From Ridgeia piscesae (Eukaryota > Annelida > Polychaeta > Sabellida > Siboglinidae): DNA of 64,000 nt. The position numbers and the translations under genes were made by a program. The notes below the pieces were generated by a model that was given only the letters and a program-made list of their open reading frames with translations, searched no databases and had not been told where the DNA came from. Location of the stretch: assembly GCA_025642075.2 (NCBI GenBank), contig JAODUO010000144.1, forward strand, positions 442,501-506,500, written 5' to 3'. Within the stretch, counting starts at the first letter, position 1; every line of letters starts with the position of its first letter. Positions 1-64,000 of this stretch are shown piece by piece.

Positions 1-8
1 GAAGAAAG

Positions 9-44496
<44,488 letters not shown>

Positions 44497-47400
44497 CCGT
44501 GGCGACCACCTGCGATTGTCCAACAGTTAGTTGCGATCGTTCGTAGCTGAAGGAAGGTTTGCCCGGCAGCAGTGTCGTCATCGCCGCGCGCGCCGACGCT
44601 CAAACAGAGTTATTGCAGATCTTTTTACTTTTATATTTTTAAAACATGGTTGAAATTGTGACATCTTGTACATAGTGTACTAGCGCAGCACAGCGTGGCC
44701 ACATCTGTGACAATGTCTGTAACGACGTCTGTTACAGATGGCCGCCTCAGCATGACTGGGTGTAACATTGTGACAAAATCGTCTGAAGCGTGTGGTCTCT
44801 GATGTACCGTCAACAAACTGTTTACTATATGTAGACGCTGTTTATTCCTAGCAGTGTGTTAGGAGGTGTACCCGATTGATTGTATGTAAGACAACATGCT
44901 ATGTAGACACTACTGTGTGGCAGAACATACGATGTTTTGTCTAGGTTCATTTCTAGGTCAAACTCCCTCTGTTAATACTGTAATTGATACTTTTAAAATG
45001 GTCTCATAAGAAGCTACTCTTCGCTGTATTGACACTGTGCGTTTGCAGCAATTATGCTTCAGTGAAACAAGTTAGAAATAAGCGTATGCTATAATTTGTG
45101 CAGTTTAACCATCTGGCAAAAAAAGAATGTTCTAAAATTGTTGCTTGTGCTACCAAACCTATGCAACGTTTGTTTTGAAGTCATAGCATCATCCAGCTCG
45201 AGTTATTTGCGATAATTATAATTTGGGTTCAGAATATTTAGTATGCTAATTTGGCCTGGAGCAATATCTACATTTTCCCTCTGTGTATCGCAAGAAAATG
45301 TGGTAACTACACGCCAACAGTCGTAGCTTTGTTTTGTCTATTTTTTGCTTCAAAGTAATGTGGTGCAATGGGTTTCTGGTGCCCAGTGTAGTTGCCCCCC
45401 ACTGCCACCCTAACCTCAAACCCGGTAAACTTGTTATGCACAAGTCCTGACACTCTTGCTTTGGTAGATGTCTTCCAGTTTGTAGCAAATGTGGGTTTGA
45501 ATGCAGACCAGTCAACGTCTCTAGTTGTCATGCAGTGTCGTCCGGTTGTCACTGGTAAACCAGGTTTCATCTGGTTGTCACCGGTTATGATCGAGTTGTC
45601 ACTGGCTATAAATGTGTGGTCCACAGAGCTGTTGTTGATTTTGCCCTTGTGGCCATCAACAAGAGAAAGGACCTGTATAGATAACGGTGTAACAGAGCTG
45701 CCCTGCAGAATTTGACGTTATAAATAATTTGTAATGTGAATGTGTGGTGGTAAAATCACTGCATGGAAGTTGGTCCCTTCCCTAAAAAAAATGTGCTCTT
45801 GCAGATCAAATTGAATATTCTTTCTGATCTTCCATTGCCAAAAGTAAATCGTTCACTTTTGTGGCAGCCTGTACATGCATGCATTGCTATATGACTGCAT
45901 ACGTACATAACATCATGTGATGTCTACAGTGACATCACTTATTCCCTGTTTTATGCCACACAATCACAGAAAATGTTGCTCATACAGATACAGTTAAGCG
46001 TGACTCTCTTTGTGACTTTTTTTTAGGAAACTTGCTAAAATGCTATCTGATAATAACCTATTTTTCGAGGGTCAGATAGATTACTACTGGACATTAACGT
46101 CTTTCACAGTGGTGTGGAACGTAGTGGTTAGTGGTCCCCTTCTTGTGATCTTGCACCTGTATGTAGTCACACCCGTTTAATTACGCCATTAACTCTTGAT
46201 GAGGTGATGTAATCATGATTATCATACGATTTCAAACACATGGAGATGTAGTTTACCTGTAATTGACAATTGATCTTTCTAGACCTATGACATCTGTGTG
46301 ACAAGTATGCGCCATTAATTAATGAGGTGTCTACATTTAGCAATTTGACATGTGAAGATCTGTTAGGAATATTAGTTTTGTTCAATAATGAAGGTCAAGT
46401 TACGTTACTGCAAATTTAATTAATTCAGTCTTATTTGTAATGTTATGAAACTGGTGCATTATGTTTGAGGCTATAATCTTTCTAGGTGTGACATACGATG
46501 TGTTGACTTATATTTATGCAGGTTGCACTGGTTCTGTGTTTAACGGTTGTTACAGTAAATATGTTGTTAGATGGTACATTGTTGAAGGCGTAATTGTAGC
46601 GGAAGAGCTGTTTGTACAATAGCGTAAAGGTCAATGTGAAAGGTCAAGGTCACCTGTCATACAAATGCGGAAACTCCGTAATAGGCAGCTGTGCATAATA
46701 GAAACATTTTAAGTTAAAAGTTCAAATAATTATTCGTTTGGTTTATGGTAGGTACATTTATGTTGTTGGTGACATTCATATATAGAGTGAAGATGGTAAG
46801 TAAATGCAACGTTTTTGTAAACAGTTATGCCAAGCTATTGCAAGCAGTTAATTTGATAGACATTGTTGGTCACCATATTTGGGCATTGGCACAGAAATTG
46901 AATTCTTGGCTCTTTGGAATACAGCAAAACCTGCTGCATCAGTGTGCTTTCACGAAATGCTGCAAAAGTGAAATTTGACCACTGTTATACAAGTATATCT
47001 GGTATAGTCTTCACACCAACAAATCACTGTATGTCATGGATTGTTCACCATACACAAACTGGTTGTAATGCATCAGTTCGATAATGGAATGGACGGGGAA
47101 GTGCTGAAGAAATATCAGATTCCTGTGCCAAAGCCATCAGTGCATTATACAATGTCTCTTCATGTGGTGGCATTTCAGCACCAATGTCATGTTAGTGATG
47201 TGAAAACAAAATGAAACCATGTAGATATGAAGTATGAAGGCACGATGCCGAAACAGAGGGGGAAGTGGCAGAGTTATTGGTGTGGTTAGTGTGGTATCTA
47301 TGCTGTTGTCTCAAGTTTGGAGACATTTTCATGTATACTAACACTTGTATAATAATGATGATAATATTAGTGGTGAAATTGATAAGAAATGTATGTTGAA

Positions 47401-48041
47401 ATTGTTGCGTTGTTATGGAAGAAAGTGTGGTTAATATAATTGTTTATAGGTAAATTTGCGTATGACATGACACACTGCATGTTTATTTACAGGTATAATT
47501 CACATGGATAAGGGTAGCGAAATGTTTATGTGTCAGTTCCATGCACTTGTAATAATATTGTCTCTGGCATGGACTTGAGGTTTGTAAAATATATTTGTGG
47601 GTGTCTTTACTAATGATTTCAAGCCATGGAGACATGTTTCGAGCGAGCTGTGCACCACATGGTATATGGGATTTGAACATGTTAGCTTTGCGCTTTGGTG
47701 CCTCTAGTACCAATATGGAAACGCTCGCCAACATTTATGACAACGTTTATTTTGCGTTGTTTATTTTTGAGAAAATAGGTCTTGTAGATATCCCAGAACG
47801 CATTTTTGAAGGAAGCTAGTAGGATTAATTTAAGAAGTGCTGCATTGTTTAGAAATATCCCTGGGTAAACTACAGGTGAAGTAGTCGGAAGGCGTAATTA
47901 TGTTTACATGAATGTTCTCTTGGTAGAAAATGACTACTGAAACTATGGTAAACCTCAGATATAATGAACCACTCAGGACTGGCCAATTTATTAGCTGTAC
48001 CCAAAAAAAATTATATCTTAAATTTATGACCAACTAATAAA
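44497..48041 (+). other. RAS: Ras 3' UTR and downstream DNA, end undefined
   Basis: A short CG-rich patch (CGCCGCGCGCGCCGACG, about 44580) follows the stop, then AT-rich DNA with no recognised gene. The first AATAAA I can see by eye is near 48036, 3.5 kb after the stop, so either the 3' UTR is long (as in many RAS genes) or a variant signal is used. A minus-strand open frame at 45307-45624 matches nothing I know and is probably chance. Confidence 0.5.
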
Positions 48042-48869
48042 AATAGGCTTGAAATCAATTAATCAGTAGCATGCAATCAATTGTCTGTAGTGGGTAAAAT
48101 GTTCTCATGTATTGGTCATAAACTTTGTAACAGAACTGCAAATTTGTATTTCACAATTTAAATTCTTTAAAAAAAATCAGGTTTATTAATTTGTATGTTT
48201 CATGGAATAATTATAAGTGAATTTGTTACATCTGAGGTTTACTATAGTGTTATGGCATCATGTAGCATTGTTTTTTTGCTCGTAGCTGAAATCATGGAGA
48301 ATTCAAGATGACTGTATGATTGGAAATACCAGATACTCTGTGCAAATACAATTTTGGTAGAATATACATATTGATGTATAACTATATGTAAAATATATAT
48401 CTACATTTTTGTAGTTTTGCCTCGTAGTATCTGTGTGACCAGTGATATTTTTATGATAAAGAAACTTCCATTCTAAAGAAACTACTTTCCTAGTACATTT
48501 GTCTTTGTGTTTCATTGGGTTAAAATAGTTTCCAAAACCTAGGAAACAATACCTAGTCCCGGTGAGAAGCCAAGCCTACCCAGGTATATGGCACTTAAAT
48601 CTAAACTGGGTGACAGAAGTCAGACAGCCGTCATTATGTCTGTCTACACAGAACTGCTCAAATGTTTGGTATATCAACTGGAATACTGGCAAATCTGGAT
48701 GATTTATGCTTCAAATTTTCAATAGTACCCCATTCCCATCTTCCAGTTCAATCGGCTGAAACAGGACAACAGAGAGGTTTAGAGGATCTCTACCACCTGA
48801 TCACTTCTGGTGAAAGAATCTTCAAGGACATCCCCTTTGGTCTTCCAGTGTCAAATTGTGTCATATACA

Positions 48870-48873
48870 TACA

Positions 48874-48921
<48 letters not shown>

Positions 48922-48935
48922 ATATATATATATAA
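48870..48935 (+). repeat. (TA)n microsatellite
   Basis: ATACATACATATATG followed by a TA tract of about 40 bp and further TA-rich DNA. Confidence 0.9.
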
Positions 48936-49339
48936 AGTATGAAAGTGCATTTCCTAGCATATCTGCCGCCTAAATATGGTTTAATGAAATCGAAACAACT
49001 TTTGAAATGAGCAGTTCAGTGTTTAAAAAAATTGCCCGTTAAAAAAATTGCCCACCTGACATTGAAATTCCCAAGTGAAGAGCTCAGATAATTCCAAGAA
49101 AGGTTTTAATTAATCTGGTGTGTTATCATAATTGTCAACACAGTCATTAGCTAATTTGTATAAACAAACTGTTTCCTCCTGAAAGTAGTACCAGAGGTAG
49201 TTGTTATGCTAAAATTTTCTGTATACCAAATAGAGTACTGCATTTTGCTGTTTTGATTGAATGAAATCTCCACTTCCCTGTGAAAAATATCACGGCGTGT
49301 AACTTGCAAAGCACTTAATAATACACACACATGTATATA

Positions 49340-49660
49340 TGTAGTAGTGCAGTGGCTAGAGCTTCAGCATCTTGATAAAAACCTGGGTATAAATGTTGCC
49401 CTGTCGTACCCTGAGCTGGGCAAGTTTGTTCACCCTGCTCTAGTTCACTAGACTTTATGAATGAGTGCCTGGTTATAGTACACTGTAGTTGATATGTGTA
49501 TACAAATAGTCTGCCCATTAATTACAGTATGGCTGGATGTTTCTGAGAGAAATCAAGATGGGGTTTGATTGAACAGGTTTGGCAGGGAGTGAAGAATGAA
49601 ACAGTGAGTGATCCTGGGGACTGAATACTGCACTATAATAAGAACCCAGCTATTTCACCA
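49340..49660 (+). mobile_element. SINE family B, copy 3 (most complete)
   Basis: The tRNA-like head has AGTGGCTAGAGCTTCAGCAT, which resembles an A box (TRGCNNAGYNGG), and CCTGGGTATAAATG where the B box would lie, though that box is degenerate. It then has GGGCAAGTTTGTTCACCCTG, ATGAATGAGTGCCTGGTTAT, a TTGATTGAACAGG segment and the tail AGTGATCCTGGGGACTGAATACTG-type sequence (seen in parts). It shares its order with copies at 29435 and 39795. No poly(A) tail is obvious. Confidence 0.75.
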
Positions 49661-50229
49661 CACTCCATGCCGAGAACATCAAATCGGAGCAAAGCAACAC
49701 ATTGCTTACTACATGTATAAAGCCAAATGTCTGCTACACAGTAATGTGATTATTAGCATTAAATAGCCAAACAAATTTATATGGAAGTCAAAAGATACTC
49801 GTGCAAAACAATTGTTATATAACTTCTTCCAAGTTATCCTCACGAATATGAAGGGGCACATTGTTGCATTATAAGATCGTCTATCTTTTCAATATAAATT
49901 TTCTCTGGCCAGACATGACAACCAGTATTTTGTTGTTGTAAAAAGTCATCACATAATAGTAAAAATACAAATTTGAGAGATGGAATAAGTATGATTAAAA
50001 TAAGCAAATTATCCATGTTGTGTGTAAATTATGTATGCACAGTTACAAATGCTTTTAAAAGGTTTAACTCAGAATAAGATAAAAGTTTGTTTGGTGATCT
50101 TACCAAAACTACATACAAAGGATGCATGTTGTAGACTGGTATATGATAATGGGTAGCATGTATTTTTTTTAATAAGATGATAAAAACTAGTGAGAGGGTT
50201 TAAATAGATGACCAATCCCCAAGGTGTCA

Positions 50230-50326
50230 GCAGCGTCGCCATCTCTATTCGCAAGATGGCGCTGTGACGGGAAGTCGGCCGGTTTTTCGTACCACGTGAC
50301 ACTTCCTTTCTCAACTCGCCGCCATC
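50230..50326 (+). promoter_or_regulatory. RPS13: RPS13 promoter and 5'-TOP-like leader
   Basis: CGCCATCT (50237-50244) and AAGATGGCGCTGTGAC (from 50253) form an inverted pair of YY1-type motifs. CACGTG at 50293-50298 is a canonical E-box. CTTCCTTTCTC at 50302-50312 is a pyrimidine tract like the 5' terminal oligopyrimidine start of ribosomal-protein mRNAs (established), which implies mTOR-linked translational control if transcription begins there. No TATA box is evident. The leader is then only about 25 nt. Confidence 0.65.
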
Positions 50327-59822
<9,496 letters not shown>

Positions 59823-59858
59823 GACATTTGAATTTGTGCTGTACAGAAGATATGGAAG

Positions 59859-59864
59859 AATAAA
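59859..59864 (+). terminator. RPS13: RPS13 poly(A) signal AATAAA
   Basis: AATAAA 37 nt after the stop, giving a short 3' UTR typical of ribosomal-protein genes; cleavage expected about 15-25 nt further on. Confidence 0.85.
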
Positions 59865-60919
59865 ACTGTCCAACATATTTGCGGTTGAACTATTTCTTTG
59901 TAAGCAAGTAACTGGCTTCCAGTGTGTATGTATGCATTAATAGTGAACCAATGAGTTGCAAAAATAATAAACATGAAACGAATGTGGTTGTGTGAGTGAC
60001 AGGCACAATATTCTCGACATAATTTTTTCTTTCCAACATTATAGCGTGGGTTTTACTTGAGAAGAAGATCCAACAGACTAATGTCATCGCCATTAGATTC
60101 CAGAAACTTGAATTTTGCATTGATGTTTCTTGTACTATCACTTTGCACATTAATTTTTTTTAAATTTGATGGACTTAAAGCATAGGAATACAAATCAGAT
60201 ACATTTTCAGTTTTCCAAATTTTTTCTATTTTTTTTTAGCTGTAACCATAACCCAATAGATCCCTGTTGGACTGGACAGTTGTTGCGCACTGCCTGTGTC
60301 CTCAGCAAGCTGATACTACCCAGTAGGTGTATTTAGGAAGCATTTGTTTCATACAAGTGTTTCCTGGTTTCCGTTACAAATTTGCTTGGAAAGCAACATG
60401 TAATGACATCAGAGACGCCAACCAGTGGTTCTGCGGGGAGACCTTGGGGTTAAAAGATCGTGGACTAAGACAAAATCTATATATGTATATGAACTGGGTA
60501 GGCCTTTCGAAATCCAGCAGTGTACGCCTAAGATCTTTGTTCCAGAAAAATATTCTTGACTACTGTGACATATGATCGACAACAGTGTGGTCAGTGCAGA
60601 TTGCCGAGGTAATTCACCCCACTTGATTAATTTATAGATTAAGAAATAATAAATAAATAATAGTTGTACAGCCCTACTCCAGTATTTCAAACGAAAAATA
60701 ACTTGTGGAGTGCGTGGATTGTAGTTGAACATTGCAATAACTTCCTATACTGCTGTTACATTGACCACCTTTATTGGTACTGTTGGCACAGAGTCCCAGC
60801 CCAAGTCTGATTGAAAATGATGAAGTGGTACAAAAATGATTACCTGCACGTCAGTTAGGGATCGTTCATAATTGTCATTTGTTTTGGAGTTTTTCACTCA
60901 GCGGTGAATCAACAGTATA

Positions 60920-61287
60920 ACACCTGTAAGAGGTGTAGAGTCTAATCATCTTTTATTGAGAGCCCTTCAACATACATGTGGCTTCACCAGCCAGTATCAG
61001 GACTCGGCTGATACAGTAGTATACAATAATAATGAGACTAACAGTGAATTACACAAAGCCATGACACACGTACATGACAGACATTATCAGTGACTAGCAT
61101 TAGACCAATGAGTAAGTAATAATAAAATATAACTGTCATTCAGAATAACACAAGTACACATATCACTTATAGTTATCAATAACATAAAAGTAGAATAAAA
61201 TATAGCATACCTGTAAAAAGGTGTAATCATCTTTTAATGAGAGCCCCTGAACATGATGTACATTGAGCCAGTATCAGGACTCGCGTG
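60920..61287 (+). repeat. Pair of ~80-bp direct repeats 288 bp apart
   Basis: ACCTGTAAGAGGTGTAG / ACCTGTAAAAAGGTGTA, then ATCATCTTTTATTGAGAGCC, CAACAT or GAACAT, and AGCCAGTATCAGGACTCG in both. They could be ends of a small element; class unknown. Confidence 0.7.
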
Positions 61288-62070
61288 CCAGGTTGTGCTG
61301 GTTAAGGTGCCAACTATACGTTTTTACAAAATTACTCGAAGACTACTAAAGTCTTTGACTCTGATATCTGCTACACGTACAAAGGATTTTTCTACCCCTC
61401 CCCCAAAAGTGCACTAAAAATATACACGTAATTACTGTAATACGTATACCAACAATTAACCTCGAGTATCCAGGTTCTATGAGGTGGCAGCACTTTCGAA
61501 CCCAACACTGCTGCATTTAGCCTCGATTAACCAGACTCCGTGAGTTTGGTTCTCAGGCCGTATTTGAAATAACAAATGAAATAAGGATACTTTCTTATAA
61601 GATATTGCTGTATTATAAAAACTATTCAAAATAAAACTTATATTAACGCAAAAAAATAATTCAAATTTGTAGTTGTTTATAAAATAGAAATTACGACAGG
61701 ATTAACCTGTATCCGTGAGGTGGCAGCATTGTTTAGCCCCACACGGATAACATACAAATTAAATAAGGATACCTTATTATTAGAAAATGCTGTGTTATAA
61801 ATTATAAATTACACACACATATATACATATATAGTTATTACTATAAGAATAAATAAGGGCAAGTGCTAAGTAAGAGTAAAATAAAATGTCGGAAATGTTC
61901 TGTTAAAATAATTCTAACAAAAATATACAAGTTGAATATTTATTCTTGATATGTTACATTAGCATTTCTGCACACTTTTTGCAAGACAGGCACATGTAGT
62001 GATTTAGGAATGTCTGCACTGACAGAGTGTTAACTTCCGATCGAGTGACTATAATATAATTATATAGAGT

Positions 62071-62074
<4 letters not shown>

Positions 62075-62131
<57 letters not shown>
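62075..62131 (+). repeat. (TA)n microsatellite
   Basis: Uninterrupted TA tract of about 57 bp. Confidence 0.95.
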
Positions 62132-62134
<3 letters not shown>

Positions 62135-63476
62135 CATACCAGTAAAGATCGTATTACAGCAATGCAGTATATAATGCTTAATATTATTAGTTAAAGGAAA
62201 TAAAAACAGCTATTGTTTGATTCCTTATTATATTCCATGCTGCAATATATTTAAATGTCCATCAACCCCAAACAAAATCTGTGAACTAGAAATTCCACAT
62301 GCCACTAGACTTGTTCAAATATACATATTTATGCCGCACTCTCTGAATGCGAGCTATGTATGACGTCAGTTATGAGGCATGCTGGCATCAGGCCGACACT
62401 TGTTATGCTTTAGACCATTTCTATGTGGATACATGTTGGGTCGATATCCAGATGTAATACAAGCACTCAAGCACTAGTCATGATAGAGGAATAAACATCT
62501 CCACACGAATCAAATTGGGCTGAGAATTTGAAACTAGAGGCACGAGTTTCGCCACTGTCTTCGGCTTATTTTAAGAATAACTATCAGTTGCAGTCCACGG
62601 CAGATAATCCCCACCATGAGGCATAATGGCAAACACATTATGTCGTATACTTTTTTATCCAATAAAAACTAAAACATTATAATTGTGTGTAACAATGACG
62701 TATATGTCTGAATTACCACTATGCAGACAAATCACAATTAGTTAGCCTTGCATGCGTACAAAATGTAATGTCATTTGGCTTCAATGTCCTATTGTTAGCC
62801 GGCATTTTTCCATATTATAGTTGCATTATATACTTACCTACGTATACATCATGATCGTATTATGTTATGAGTCTCGGCGAAAAGAGATTCGAGTGTAACT
62901 ATTAAGCGGGGTGTTTTCTTTAAGTAATTTTGAAGAATGAATTATAAAATTACAACGTACTGGTTACTAGACATATAGAACACACACAGGTTTACTCGGA
63001 CAATATAAGATCCGAGGTTCACATAGGGAGATAGACGAAAGACGAGGTATAGTGACCGCCGGTCAAGCATTGCTTTTTGGTGTAATCCAGCTGTGGTGTA
63101 AGGTTCAAGTCCGAGCCACCTAGAAGGAAAAAACGTCTGTGCGTCCTGCCTGCGCATGTGCAGTTAGCTACGGATGTAGTAAAGCAGTAATGCCGTCTGA
63201 CTGCTTCGCACAGTTACACTACCTATAAGGGTTGAATTAGCAAAGCATATGTTACACCACACTATCGTCTCGGCGAAGTGACGCAACCGAGCGAGAGGCG
63301 GTTAACATAAGTAACTGTTATGCATTACATTTTATTGCAATCATAATAATTATAAATATTTACAAAAACGTTTCAACGAATGATATTTGATTGATATTTC
63401 TTCTTTAGGACTTTCATAGTTTGGATTTGAAAGCTGACACAGAAGCGCCCATATAAAATATACGCTTTGGGTACGT

Positions 63477-64000
63477 TTGGCTATTTCCAGAGCAGCTCTG
63501 GGAATAAGCGCGTTGGAAATCCGCACATCCGGTTAATTATATTTTCAGTGAATACACGTCAACGAATGATCATGATTTCAGGTAAATGCGACACTCTGAA
63601 ATCTTGGCGGGAAAATTTAAAAGAAATTTACGTGCAAGACATCTCTGGAAATAACGCTCATATTTTCGCTTATTTCCAGGATGCTCTGCATGTAGGCCCC
63701 CTTCGAATCTACTTCCAATTTCAAATAACGCAGAAAATTATTTCAGAATGTCGCATTTATCTTAAATCATTAGTATATCGATGTGTATTCATTGATCGTA
63801 TCATGTACCGAACGTGCATGCACAGCCACATCTGTCCAGAGCTGCTCTGGAAATAACGCTGAGATTTCAGCTTATTTGTAGAGCTGCTCTTGATGAAGTA
63901 AATATTTTCTTAATTTCCTCGACAGAACCCTCCAAATGACGCAGAAAATGATTCAACAGCGCCGAATTTATTTGAAATAATTAATATATCCACGTGTTGT
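63477..64000 (+). repeat. Palindrome-centred satellite, ~200-bp unit, running off the window
   Basis: Units near 63643 and 63845 (202 bp apart) share CTCTGGAAATAACGCT, ATTT-(T/C)-(C/A)GCTTATTT, a GATGCTCT or GCTGCTCT phrase, AACGCAGAAAATTATTTCA / GACGCAGAAAATGATTCAA, and CGCATTTATCTTAAAT / CGAATTTATTTGAAAT. A partial unit starts near 63490. CCAGAGC-A-GCTCTGG (63488) and CCAGAGC-T-GCTCTGG (63837) are perfect 7+1+7 palindromes that extend to TATTTCC...GGAATAA. Confidence 0.8.

Larger units (their letters stand above)
48042..50220. other. Intergenic region between Ras and RPS13
   Basis: Contains a TA microsatellite (48870-48935), a SINE (49340-49660) and a 22-bp exact copy of part of RPS13 exon 4 at 48782-48803. 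No other gene evidence. Confidence 0.7.
59890..63470. other. Intergenic DNA downstream of RPS13
   Basis: No gene recognised. Direct repeats at 60920-61010 and 61208-61287 share CATCTTTTATTGAGAGCCC / CATCTTTTAATGAGAGCCC and CCAGTATCAGGACTCG. Three echoes of a GTGAGGTGGCAGCA-like phrase lie at 61475-61740 and a TA tract at 62075-62131. GGTTCAAGTCC near 63102 resembles a tRNA B box without a tRNA fold. Confidence 0.7.

Noticed and set aside
45307..45624. Minus-strand open frame of about 105 codons downstream of Ras
   Set aside because: No recognised motif, start context or splice signals; it overlaps the likely Ras 3' UTR.
63060..63125. tRNA gene suggested by GGTTCAAGTCC
   Set aside because: The T-stem does not pair and no acceptor or anticodon stems form; at most a decayed SINE head.

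Overview
The window looks like animal nuclear DNA, most likely from a mollusc or another lophotrochozoan; that placement is inference. It is AT-rich and rich in TG/CA, with very long introns, many minisatellites, tRNA-type SINEs and decayed transposons. Two conserved eukaryotic genes can be assembled by eye, both on the + strand: a Ras-family small GTPase (positions 9-44496, 8 coding exons, 187 residues) and ribosomal protein S13 (positions 50327-59822, 6 coding exons, 151 residues). In both, every splice junction is GT/AG, the reading frame is continuous, and every exon matches the family. I support no other intact protein gene.

Layout: 9-44496 is Ras. Intron 1 (40-20776) is 20.7 kb of mostly unrecognised DNA. 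It holds a 382-bp perfect GT tract, a truncated LINE (- strand), a Ty3/Gypsy integrase fragment (- strand), a foldback element and three copies of an unnamed dispersed repeat. Intron 3 (22873-33294) is a run of minisatellites with units of about 22, 50, 43, 15, 17 and 8 bp, plus one SINE. Intron 4 (33380-40099) starts with a 1.35-kb, 21-bp minisatellite about 150 bp after the exon 4 donor. It also carries an AT-rich cruciform-type palindrome and a six-copy 60-bp array. Introns 5-7 are shorter. Region 44497-50300 holds the Ras 3' UTR and intergenic DNA with a full-length SINE. Region 50220-59890 is RPS13, with a 5'-TOP-like start, a YY1-type inverted motif pair and a clear AATAAA. RPS13 intron 3 is filled by a cluster of TTAA-flanked inverted-repeat elements. 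Introns 4 and 5 share a duplicated block of about 850 bp on both sides of exon 5. Region 59890-64000 is intergenic, with direct repeats, a TA tract and the start of a palindromic satellite of about 200 bp that runs off the window.

The two genes do not form a functional system. Ras is a membrane-tethered signalling switch; RPS13 is a constitutive 40S ribosomal component. The best leads for a second look are the hairpin-forming 21-bp minisatellite beside Ras exon 4, the way introns cut the three nucleotide-sensing loops of Ras, CTCF-like sites in Ras introns, the TTAA element cluster and the exon-flanking duplication in RPS13, a 22-bp exact match between RPS13 exon 4 and upstream intergenic DNA, and the terminal palindromic satellite.
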